Shown piece by piece: positions 1 to 5,245 of a stretch of DNA of 5,774 nucleotides. Source of the DNA: Clostridiales bacterium. Its GTDB lineage: Bacteria > Bacillota > Clostridia > Lachnospirales > WQUN01. Positions within the stretch are counted from its first letter, which is position 1, and each line of letters opens with the position of its first letter. The notes under the pieces were generated by a model. It was not told where the DNA came from and did no database searches. It worked only from the letters and a program-made list of their open reading frames with translations. The position numbers and the translations under genes were made by a program. The stretch covers positions 1 through 5,774 of the forward strand of contig JAISRJ010000229.1 of NCBI GenBank assembly GCA_031273705.1, given 5' to 3'.

Positions 1-1105
1 CCCGCTTTCCGTTTATCGACATCTGGTGGAGCGAGGTGTAATCTCCCTGTGGATTATAGGAGTAGACAAGGTCGTATGCCGGTGACAGCCTCCATTTGCC
101 GTCCTTATCCATCAGAAACGAGAAATTTTTTGTGTGGTCATCCTGGTTGCGGGCTACTACGTTGAAAACCATTCTTCGATAGACCTGTTCGGCCGCAGCA
201 TGGGGCAGTCGCAGGGTGCGCATTGTCTGAAACAACTGCTCATAAGAATATGCCCCCGGTCTATTGTAGTCGAAATGAGCCAGTCCGCAAAGCGTTTGCA
301 TGTGTAATTTTTCGTTCGCCCCCATCCGGTCGAAACGTTTGGTCATAAAATGCGCCCTGCCGTTTTCTTCCAACAACCGGCAATCGCTCATCTCGATAGC
401 ACAAGCGGTTGCCATCTTGTAATAGGCATACTCTACCCGCCCGAAATGTGTCGGATCTCCTGATTCGCTGTCTGTTACTCCATCCAGTTTGATCAGCCAA
501 TGGGTAAAACCTTCGGGTGCGTTCAATTGTCCTGATTTCACTTCTTGCGTATGCTCGTTATAGGCAATTACGGCTTTTGCCCTAGCTCCTCCGGCCGAAG
601 TCCCCACTTTCATGATGTGCAACAGGTCGGTATCTTTTTCCTGTAAACGAGTATGTAGCTTTGCTTTGTTATGCAAAGCGATGCGGGCTGCTTCCACCAA
701 CCCTTCCAGTTCGATCCGGGTCGAGACGTTCGACAGAAGCTTCTCTGCCGGTTCAAACTCCAAAGCTCCCATGCTGCGCTTGCCCTGATACAGCAACCTC
801 TCTATTGGATTATAGGAATCAGGGTCGCGCCCCTGTTCCGCCAACCATCTGTTGATAAGGGCATTGCCAAAACGATCCGGCAAAGAATCGGCAAGCATGC
901 CGGGCAAGCCTTTAAACGTTTGAAAACTCAATTCAGGGAAGGAATATATCCTGCTTTGCCGTAGGGGCATCCGTAGGGGCGATACGTCAAGCCCGCTTTG
1001 CAGAAACCTCGGAGTGTATTCAAAATCAGTCGTTTGCCTGTCTGAATCCCAGGAAACAACACCCACTGTCTTTCCCCACAATTTGACTTGGGCATAGGTT
1101 ACCAT
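1..1105 (-). CDS. hipA: HipA-family serine/threonine kinase toxin (3' end cut by window edge)
   Basis: The frame is open from the ATG at 1105 to the window edge, giving 368 residues of a family usually 400-440 long, so roughly the last 40-70 residues are missing. The N-terminal HipA-coupling domain spans about 1-110 (SPLRMPL, GLPGMLADSLPDRFG). The kinase domain follows: glycine-rich loop GTSAGGARAKA (168-178), whose Ser170 matches the autophosphorylated Ser150 of E. coli HipA; WLIKLD (203-208) with the probable ATP-binding lysine; KRFDR (256-260); catalytic loop NQDDHTKN (320-327), where Asp322 would be the catalytic base; and SPAYDLV (341-347) with the metal-binding Asp345. All kinase motifs are intact, so I infer an active enzyme. 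E. coli HipA phosphorylates glutamyl-tRNA synthetase and causes growth arrest; the target here is unknown, since other family members modify other proteins. The start overlaps the antitoxin stop by 7 bases and has a strong AGGAGG 8 bases upstream, which points to coupled translation. Confidence 0.95.
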   Translation of the reverse strand, partial: MVTYAQVKLWGKTVGVVSWDSDRQTTDFEYTPRFLQSGLDVSPLRMPLRQSRIYSFPELSFQTFKGLPGMLADSLPDRFGNALINRWLAEQGRDPDSYNPIERLLYQGKRSMGALEFEPAEKLLSNVSTRIELEGLVEAARIALHNKAKLHTRLQEKDTDLLHIMKVGTSAGGARAKAVIAYNEHTQEVKSGQLNAPEGFTHWLIKLDGVTDSESGDPTHFGRVEYAYYKMATACAIEMSDCRLLEENGRAHFMTKRFDRMGANEKLHMQTLCGLAHFDYNRPGAYSYEQLFQTMRTLRLPHAAAEQVYRRMVFNVVARNQDDHTKNFSFLMDKDGKWRLSPAYDLVYSYNPQGDYTSLHQMSINGKR

Positions 1106-1431
1106 TCCGGTTCCTCCTTCTGGGGCTTGGTTTTTGTTCCTGAGGCGCGTTTGCGGGTTTTGCCTTTGAGTTTGGCAAGTTGGATGGGGCTGATGGGCGC
1201 TTCCGAGATGAAATGATTGAGTATCTCCAGTTTCTCCAACACCCTCAGTATCCTGATAAAGGAACTCATCGAACCGGTACCTCTATTTTCCATCTCACTG
1301 ATTGTGCTGCGGGAAAGGCCGGACGCCTCGCTCAACTCTCCCTGCGTCAGATTCCTGTTTAATCTCATCTGTTTGAGTTGCCTGCCCAGATTTTGCAGAA
1401 GCACGTCGTCCGTATTGGAATAGCTAAACAT
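1099..1431 (-). CDS. hipB: HipB-like XRE antitoxin / autorepressor
   Basis: A small helix-turn-helix protein of the XRE/Cro family. In the 110-residue version, the DNA-binding domain covers about 14-70, with the motif around LTQGELSEASGLSRSTISEM (28-47). The C-terminal tail is rich in Lys, Arg, Thr and Pro (RKRASGTKTKPQ) and is probably disordered. It lies directly upstream of the HipA kinase and overlaps it by 7 bases (ATGGTAA), the usual hipBA layout. HipB proteins bind HipA, keep it inactive and repress their own operon. An in-frame ATG at 1452 would add seven residues (MTEKGDF). I prefer 1431 because AAAGGAG lies five bases before it, while the upstream ATG has only AGGA two bases away. 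A promoter -7 box at 1479-1486 fits either start. Family assignment is firm; antitoxin function is inferred from the neighbour. Confidence 0.9.
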   Translation of the reverse strand: MFSYSNTDDVLLQNLGRQLKQMRLNRNLTQGELSEASGLSRSTISEMENRGTGSMSSFIRILRVLEKLEILNHFISEAPISPIQLAKLKGKTRKRASGTKTKPQKEEPEW

Positions 1432-1478
1432 AAAGTCTCCTTTTTCAGTCATAATCCTAAAAATATTGATTTATGACG

Positions 1479-1486
1479 CAAATATA
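1479..1486 (-). promoter_or_regulatory. Bacteroidetes -7 promoter box for hipBA
   Basis: The minus strand reads TATATTTG, an exact match to the Bacteroidetes -7 consensus TAnnTTTG. It would start RNA near 1472, about 20 bases before the upstream ATG and about 40 before the preferred one. No TTTG box is found at the expected 19-base spacing (the bases there are GCTA), so the promoter is probably weak or needs help. An imperfect dyad ATTGTATATAAT lies just upstream, around 1491-1502, and could be an operator for HipB. Confidence 0.5.
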
Positions 1487-1521
1487 CGACATTATATACA
1501 ATTTATAGCCTCTGTCAGGGA

Positions 1522-1547
1522 CTAAATCTATTCAAAAAAGGATTTAG
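1522..1547. repeat. Inverted repeat between pyrD and hipB (operator or weak terminator)
   Basis: CTAAATC (1522-1528) and GATTTAG (1541-1547) form a perfect 7-bp inverted repeat with a 12-base spacer containing a run of six A on the plus strand. It lies upstream of the hipB -7 box and downstream of pyrD. HipB-type repressors bind dyads, so an operator is one reading. A weak hairpin at the end of the pyrKD transcript is another, but no T-run follows the second arm on the minus strand. Confidence 0.35.
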
Positions 1548-1569
1548 CCGAAAAGATACGATGAAATCG

Positions 1570-2481
1570 TTATATTTCCAAGGCGCCGCTTAGTTCGGAA
1601 ACCGACTTTATGCCGTATTCATCGCAATAGGCGTTGATGCCGTCGATAACATCTAAAGAGGCCGAGGGATCAATAAAATTATATGTGCCTATCTGTATGG
1701 CGGCAGCTCCGGCCAGCAGAAACTCTACCGCATCTCTCCAATTTGAGATGCCTCCTAAGCCTATGATGGGTATTTTCACCGCTTGATAGGTCTGCCAGAC
1801 CATGCGCAGGGAGATAGGCTTTACGCATGGGCCTGATAAACCGCCTGTTACTGTTGATAATATGGGTTTTCGCTTGCCGGCATCTATCGCCATGCCCAAC
1901 AGGGTGTTGATCAAGGAAAGCGAATCGGCGCCTTCCGCCTCGGCTGCTTTGGCTATTTCCGTGATATCCGTCACATTAGGGGATAGTTTGACTATCAGCG
2001 TCCGGGGATATACTTTCCGTACGGCTCTGACCACTTCGGCAGCGCCTGCTGCACTTACCCCAAAGGCCATGCCGCCTTTCTTTACATTTGGACAAGAGAT
2101 ATTCAACTCTATGGCCGGTATCTTGCCGAGTGCCGCTATTTTTTCCGCACATGCCACGTATGAATCTATGGATGAGCCGCTTACGTTTACAATTATATTT
2201 GTATCCAACTCTTTCAGTTTCGGATAAATGGCATCTGTAAAGTACTCAGCTCCTTTATTTTGCAAGCCTACGGCATTGAGCATACCGGCGGGTGTTTCCG
2301 CCATGCGCGGATATGGATTGCCTTCGCGTGCTTCCAAAGTGGTCCCTTTCACAAAAATACCTCCTAAGCGTTCAATATCCATGAAATCAGCATATTCTGT
2401 TCCGTATCCAAATGTGCCGGAAGCGGTTGTCACCGGATTTTTCAGTGACAATTTACCTATGTTTACTCTTAAATCAGCCAT
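1570..2481 (-). CDS. pyrD: Dihydroorotate dehydrogenase class 1B, catalytic subunit
   Basis: This is the FMN-containing catalytic subunit that oxidises dihydroorotate to orotate, the fourth step of de novo pyrimidine synthesis, in the cytoplasm. The 303-residue length is normal for the class. Visible TIM-barrel landmarks are NPVTTASGTFGYG (15-27), KGTT (45-48), NAVGLQN (69-75), NISCPN (127-132) whose Cys130 is the catalytic base that distinguishes class 1 from the serine-using class 2, VKLSPNVTD (164-172), the FMN-phosphate loops GGLSG (213-217) and GLGGISNWRDA (241-251), and IQIGTYNF (262-269). Class 1B enzymes need the PyrK partner to pass electrons to NAD+, and pyrK is immediately upstream. 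The ATG at 2481 lies inside the end of pyrK (13-base overlap), suggesting translational coupling. There is no clear Shine-Dalgarno site; the leader is A-rich, as is common in this phylum. No abnormality was seen. Confidence 0.98.
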   Translation of the reverse strand: MADLRVNIGKLSLKNPVTTASGTFGYGTEYADFMDIERLGGIFVKGTTLEAREGNPYPRMAETPAGMLNAVGLQNKGAEYFTDAIYPKLKELDTNIIVNVSGSSIDSYVACAEKIAALGKIPAIELNISCPNVKKGGMAFGVSAAGAAEVVRAVRKVYPRTLIVKLSPNVTDITEIAKAAEAEGADSLSLINTLLGMAIDAGKRKPILSTVTGGLSGPCVKPISLRMVWQTYQAVKIPIIGLGGISNWRDAVEFLLAGAAAIQIGTYNFIDPSASLDVIDGINAYCDEYGIKSVSELSGALEI

Positions 2482-3251
2482 TTTAGTTTATCTATATTAA
2501 ATACAGGGCCTTCCGTGCATACGCATACATGCCCCTGGGTGGTGTTTTCTACGCAACACAGGCAAGCGCCTATGCCGCAAGCCATGGTGTTTTCGAGGGA
2601 TACTTCGCAGGGTATCAAGGCGGAAGCAGCATAGCGGGCCACTGCCATCATCATGGGTTTAGGGCCGCAAGTATAGAGGTAGTCGAAACGGGTCTTTCCG
2701 AGTATGGAGTGCTGGGTGACGTATCCTTTTTCGCCTTGTGAGCCGTCTTCCGTTGTGGTATATACCGTTCCAAACCTCTGGAAATCTTCTAATTGCAGCA
2801 GGTCATCTTTCGTGCGTGCCCCCAGAAGGAAGTTAGGCGCAAATCCTTCCGCTTGCAAGCGCTCGCCTAAAAACAGCAGGGGAGCAATCCCCACACCTCC
2901 ACCAATGAGCAGCAGTTTTCGTTTATCGCTTGTTTTTGAGAGGATTGTGAACCCGTTTCCCAAGGGTAAAAGCAGATTGAGCGTATCGCCCGGGCTGTAT
3001 GCAGCCATTGCACGCGTGGCTTCACCCACTTTTTGTATCAGCAGCCACAGCTCATTCCTTTCTCTATCAACATAATGGATGGAAATGGGGCGGCGAAGAA
3101 AAACGGCAGGCGAATGCGTCACCCACACTTGCACAAACTGCCCCGGCCGCATCTCCGGTAGCGCACCATCCGCCCTTAGCTTCAGCAGGCAGTAATTATC
3201 GTGAAGGTTGGCATTTTCCGTCACCTTCATGTCGAGCCTATATTTTTTCAT
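2469..3251 (-). CDS. pyrK: Dihydroorotate dehydrogenase electron transfer subunit
   Basis: This is the FAD and [2Fe-2S] subunit that carries electrons from PyrD to NAD+. From the chosen start it has 260 residues, the usual family length. The FAD-binding barrel spans about 1-100, with RRPIS (53-57) as the flavin-binding motif and PGQF before it. The NAD-binding domain has IGGGVGIAP (116-124) and the nucleotide-domain signature CGPKPMM (195-201). The C-terminal cluster domain holds four ligand cysteines in C-x4-C-x2-C-x11-C spacing (225, 230, 233, 245), followed by TEGPVF. An extra Cys232 sits beside the third ligand. I place the start at the ATG at 3251 (MKKYRLD), as in the family. The frame extends to a TTG at 3275 and an ATG at 3266, but these lie in or beside a promoter-like box. 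The gene overlaps pyrD by 13 bases and lies 51 bases after the XRE gene. Confidence 0.97.
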   Translation of the reverse strand: MKKYRLDMKVTENANLHDNYCLLKLRADGALPEMRPGQFVQVWVTHSPAVFLRRPISIHYVDRERNELWLLIQKVGEATRAMAAYSPGDTLNLLLPLGNGFTILSKTSDKRKLLLIGGGVGIAPLLFLGERLQAEGFAPNFLLGARTKDDLLQLEDFQRFGTVYTTTEDGSQGEKGYVTQHSILGKTRFDYLYTCGPKPMMMAVARYAASALIPCEVSLENTMACGIGACLCCVENTTQGHVCVCTEGPVFNIDKLKWLI

Positions 3252-3272
3252 GTACTTTTCACACATTTTGTG

Positions 3273-3280
3273 CAAAGATA
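3273..3280 (-). promoter_or_regulatory. Candidate -7 promoter box for pyrKD
   Basis: The minus strand reads TATCTTTG, matching TAnnTTTG, in the short gap between the XRE gene and pyrK. RNA would begin near 3266, leaving a leader of about 15 bases before the ATG at 3251. This is why upstream in-frame starts for pyrK are unlikely. A TTTG lies only 12 bases upstream, not 19, so the -33 element is poor. pyrKD may therefore also depend on read-through from the XRE promoter. Confidence 0.45.
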
Positions 3281-3302
3281 CACGAATGTAAGCAAAGCTT
3301 CC

Positions 3303-3842
3303 TCAGTCTTTCCTTATTTTTTCGGGGATAAAAGTCTCGTAGGTATTGTCCGAATAGTAAATCATGATTTTATCCACTTTTTTCGATTCGCTTTTTTTGA
3401 CGGAAACAGCGTCTTCCACAGGCTGTTTGGCTACTATTTGAGGCTTCTCAACCCCTATTTCCCGGCGATTTTCGACAACGGTTGTCCCTTTGGGCGAATT
3501 AAAAGGCCTCTGGGGAGGGTTTGTCCGCGAAGGAGCCGTTTGCGGAGCTTGGTTCGGAATTTGGGAGAACAAATCGGGTGAAGAAGTCAGCGGAGGTGGG
3601 GATAGGGATGGAGGAGGGGCTTGGGGCACGCTATTGAGCAGCATTTCGCCCTTGCCCATAATGAGCCAAGACGGATTGATGTATTCGTACTTTTGTAAGA
3701 TTTTTACAGCCACATCGAGGCTGGGCTTGTTCCTCCCGTTCTCAATATGCGACAAGGCAGAAGACTGTATACCAATCGCTTCTGCAAACTTACCTCTACT
3801 CAACCCTTGGTAGTGCATAATCTCTAAAATCCGGTCCTTCAT
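3303..3842 (-). CDS. XRE-family helix-turn-helix protein with proline-rich linker
   Basis: A 179-residue DNA-binding protein of unknown specific role. Residues about 3-65 form an XRE/Cro helix-turn-helix domain (GKFAEAIGIQSSALSHIENG at 17-36, then PSLDVAVKIL and NPSWLIMGKGEML). Residues about 73-115 are a proline- and serine-rich, probably disordered linker. The C-terminal end holds a short compact block (KIMIYYSDNTYETFIPEK, about 158-175) that looks like a small beta-strand tail. I recall similar regulators from Bacteroidales but cannot assign a function. The ATG at 3842 is preceded by AAAGG and by a full consensus promoter at 3898-3928. The gene ends 51 bases before pyrK in the same direction, so it may share a transcript with pyrKD or regulate it; that link is inference from position alone. 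The upstream dyads and repeats are candidate binding sites for it. Confidence 0.9.
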   Translation of the reverse strand: MKDRILEIMHYQGLSRGKFAEAIGIQSSALSHIENGRNKPSLDVAVKILQKYEYINPSWLIMGKGEMLLNSVPQAPPPSLSPPPLTSSPDLFSQIPNQAPQTAPSRTNPPQRPFNSPKGTTVVENRREIGVEKPQIVAKQPVEDAVSVKKSESKKVDKIMIYYSDNTYETFIPEKIRKD

Positions 3843-3876
3843 ACGGTATAGCCTTTATTAGTACATAAAATAAACT

Positions 3877-3887
3877 GACATATTGTC
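3877..3887. promoter_or_regulatory. GACA-N3-TGTC dyad at the XRE start of transcription
   Basis: GACATATTGTC is a perfect 4+4 dyad with a 3-base spacer, lying just after the predicted transcription start of the XRE gene, where a bound repressor would block initiation. The same GACA...TGTC pattern recurs at 4595-4606 and 4656-4666. Autoregulation by the XRE protein is an inference. Confidence 0.35.
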
Positions 3888-3897
3888 TTTACAAGTG

Positions 3898-3928
3898 CAA
3901 ATATACATAAATAAACGAATCACACAAA
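3898..3928 (-). promoter_or_regulatory. Consensus Bacteroidetes promoter of the XRE gene
   Basis: On the minus strand TTTG (3928-3925) is followed, after exactly 19 bases, by TATATTTG (3905-3898). This matches the Bacteroidetes sigma factor consensus TTTG-N19-TAnnTTTG at every fixed base. The predicted start near 3891 gives a leader of roughly 50 bases before the ATG at 3842. It is the best promoter in the window and probably also serves pyrKD downstream. Confidence 0.8.
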
Positions 3929-3958
3929 CATAAATTACATCTTTAACACTACACGGTT

Positions 3959-4076
3959 TACATCCGTATACACAATACAAGTATAAAGCGCACGGTGTAT
4001 ACATAAGTAAATACAGATGTAAATACAAATGTACACACAGTTTGAATATACAAATGGAAGAACGTATACACATGTA
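3959..4076. repeat. Cluster of TACAnATGTA and GTATAC sites upstream of the XRE promoter
   Basis: Three imperfect 12-bp units run in tandem at 4000-4035: TACATAAGTAAA, TACAGATGTAAA, TACAAATGTACA. The near-palindromic core TACAnATGTA occurs exactly at 4012, 4024 and 4067, with variants TACATCCGTA at 3959 and TACAAATGGA at 4049. The palindrome GTATAC occurs at 3966, 3997 and 4064. The cluster starts about 30 bases upstream of the -33 box of the XRE promoter, a place typical of activator or repressor arrays. No protein is assigned. Read on the minus strand, the core contains TACATTTG, which itself fits TAnnTTTG, so promoter-like elements are an alternative. Confidence 0.55.
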
Positions 4077-4298
4077 TAGCCACTTCCTTAAACGCCCTAA
4101 GAATCCCGAAGCCACTCATATAACAGTTGTTCACTCTCTTACAGCATCCTGAAATAAGAAAAAGCAGCCCTTTAGAGCGATAGAAATCCTGTCTATAAGC
4201 CATATTTTAAGCGATACTTTAACCATATCGCATAAACCGCTGGGATATACTATGCTATACACCATGCATAGAGCAGTATCACAAGGATATTTACAAAT

Positions 4299-4317
4299 CC
4301 CCTCCCCTCCCCCACCC
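4299..4317 (-). other. Potential G-quadruplex motif
   Basis: The minus strand reads GGGTGGGGGAGGGGAGGGG: four runs of 3-5 guanines separated by single bases, the arrangement most favourable for a stable quadruplex. The plus strand is the matching C-rich sequence (i-motif type). It stands alone in strongly AT-rich DNA about 370 bases upstream of the XRE promoter. Whether it folds in the cell is unknown. Confidence 0.7.
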
Positions 4318-4434
4318 TATTTTTAATGTATCACTTTAATATCAAAGCATAATTCACTGGGTTTAAGTGTATTATTTAATAAAAATACGCCTATAAAGCT
4401 ATATATGAAGGAATTAGTTTGCGATTGTAATCTA

Positions 4435-4525
4435 TACAAATGTATCCAATATATGGATAGATAAATATCCACTTATTACTACGATCAGTTACATTTGTAC
4501 CTGCATTTATCGCATAACATCTGTA
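4435..4525. repeat. Distal TACAnATGTA-type sites
   Basis: TACAAATGTA at 4435-4444 is identical to the copy at 4024. Its reverse complement TACATTTGTA is at 4490-4499, and AACATCTGTA (4516-4525) is one base from the reverse complement of the copy at 4012. They lie over 350 bases from the proximal cluster, so they may serve looping or simply reflect base composition. Confidence 0.4.
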
Positions 4526-4567
4526 ACTCCCTATTTATTTGTAGTATATTTACACCTTTGTGAGGGC

Positions 4568-4581
4568 ATTACAATTGTAAT
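4568..4581. repeat. 14-bp perfect palindrome
   Basis: ATTACAATTGTAAT is its own reverse complement over all 14 bases, and its half ATTGTAAT also occurs at 4424-4431. A symmetrical site of this length suits a dimeric DNA-binding protein. No partner can be named from the sequence. Confidence 0.45.
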
Positions 4582-4592
4582 ATATGGTCGTT

Positions 4593-4771
4593 ATGACAGA
4601 TTTGTCATGTAGGTTCGCCCCTACACGGAAACGCGAATATCACTTTGCTAAGATTGACACTTTGTCAAAAAAATGCCATCGGAAAACCCCGTTTTTTGCC
4701 GCCAAATGCTCCGGCACCCTCAAAAAACGCCGAAAAACAGGGGGTATAGAAACGCAAAATGCGCTTCTATA
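4593..4771. repeat. Hairpin-dense block, possible structured RNA or repeat element
   Basis: Five inverted repeats lie within 180 bases: ATGACA/TGTCAT (4593, 4603), TGTAGG/CCTACA (4608, 4620, with TTCGCC between), TTGACA/TGTCAA (4654, 4663), CGTTTTTTG/CAAAAAACG (4690, 4721, 9 bp perfect, with CCCC 4687 and GGGG 4741 outside), and TATAGAAACGC/GCGCTTCTATA (4745, 4761, loop AAAAT). The last has one A-C mismatch as plus-strand RNA but becomes a fully paired 11-bp stem with a G-U pair as minus-strand RNA. The block is richer in GC than its surroundings. The AGGTTCGCCCCTAC core resembles intergenic repeat sequences I recall from Bacteroides genomes. It could be a small RNA, a repeat element or overlapping terminators; no clean T-run terminator was found. 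Confidence 0.5.
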
Positions 4772-5241
4772 ATGGTTAATTGTCAATTATTAATTATAAA
4801 TTGAATGTTTTAATGCCGCTTTGATTATACAATGATGGCATTTTGCTCAAATTGATATTCTATCCGAAGGCCGCTTTTTACTCATAAACGTAAGTCTTCA
4901 ACTCCTAACTAATGTTATTTTGATGAAAATTAAATTATCCTTCAATCTTATTTTAGACTCACGTGCATGTTGTTTGGGATTCATGCTTATGCTGTTGGGA
5001 GATCATTTAAATGAATTTTGGGGAACATCTAAATGATTTCAAAAATCTTTAGCATGAAATCCGTGAAAGAACGTAAACAAATTACCGAAACGCTCGTAAT
5101 TCCTTATGTAATATAGCAAACTTGGCCGTTTTAATACTTAGCAACACTTACAATCTGGTAGTTATAGCAAGTTTTTAAAATCAAAATGTAAATCATTTGG
5201 CTGTTTTTAGAATCTTGACATACAATTTATCATTAACCATT
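4771..5241. repeat. Matching inverted ends around a 471-bp gene-free segment
   Basis: The right end read on the minus strand is AATGGTTAATGATAAATTG (5241-5223). The left end on the plus strand has AATGGTTAAT (4771-4780) and ATAAATTG (4796-4803), split by 15 bases containing CAATTATTAATT. If most of that insert is ignored, the ends agree at 18 of 19 positions. The segment has no transposase, so a small non-autonomous element is conceivable, but AATGGTTAAT-type strings are also common low-complexity sequence in this group. No flanking target duplication was recognised. Confidence 0.3.
5002..5037 (-). repeat. 11-bp stem hairpin in the gene-free region
   Basis: ATCATTTAAAT (5002-5012) and ATCTAAATGAT (5027-5037) pair over 11 positions with a 14-base loop. 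As plus-strand RNA there is one A-C mismatch; as minus-strand RNA it becomes a G-U pair, giving an unbroken stem. It lies about 210 bases downstream of the nucleotidyltransferase stop codon in that gene's direction. No T-run follows, so it is not a standard intrinsic terminator. Confidence 0.4.
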
Positions 5242-5245
5242 GAGT

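Larger units (their letters stand above)
3843..5245. other. 1.4-kb gene-free, AT-rich region
   Basis: No reading frame here has a credible protein sequence. Open frames at 3858-4115 and 3958-4203 (minus) encode low-complexity Tyr/Cys/Val-rich strings that follow from TGTATAC-type repeats. The frame at 4584-4772 (plus) runs through a set of inverted repeats. No tRNA, rRNA or CRISPR array was seen. What the region does hold is listed separately: promoter, dyads, TACAnATGTA sites, a G-run motif, a hairpin-dense block and matching inverted ends. The part from 4077 to 4298 shows only one weak hairpin (CTATGC at 4250, GCATAG at 4266), and 5038-5245 shows only a repeated TATAGCAA (5112 and 5163). 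Confidence 0.7.

Noticed and set aside
261..500. 79-residue minus-strand frame and several plus-strand frames over 661-964, 1180-1423, 1802-2500, 2529-3331 and 3490-3813
   Set aside because: All are shadows of hipA, hipB, pyrD, pyrK or the XRE gene in other frames and have no family features of their own.
959..980. Direct repeat CCGTAGGGGC occurring twice with 12-bp spacing
   Set aside because: It lies inside hipA and encodes the PLRMPLR segment, which fits the conserved SPLxMPL region of the family, so it is explained by coding sequence.
1558..1570. ACGAT/ATCGT hairpin as a terminator for pyrKD
   Set aside because: A five-pair stem overlapping the stop codon, with only a broken T-run after it, is too weak to call.
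3251..3275. Longer pyrK starting at TTG 3275 or ATG 3266
   Set aside because: The extra residues match no family start that I recall, and the TTG lies inside a TAnnTTTG promoter box.
4000..4035. Tandem 12-bp units considered as a CRISPR array
   Set aside because: The units abut without spacers, are only 12 bases long and there are no cas genes.
3858..4203. Two overlapping minus-strand frames rich in Tyr, Cys and Val
   Set aside because: They translate TGTATAC-type repeats in different frames, overlap the XRE promoter, and resemble no protein family.
4584..4772. Open frame of 62 residues on the plus strand, rich in Lys and Arg
   Set aside because: It runs exactly through the hairpin-dense block, has no ribosome site or promoter that fits, and its composition follows from the repeats.
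4923..5036. 37-residue plus-strand frame starting MKIKLSFNLILDS
   Set aside because: It has a partly hydrophobic middle but no ribosome site, no promoter match and no recognisable family; it overlaps the hairpin at 5002-5037. Too little to call a gene.
4593..5040. Structured region considered as a retron non-coding RNA
   Set aside because: No reverse transcriptase gene is present in the window, and the hairpins do not show the usual paired end repeats.
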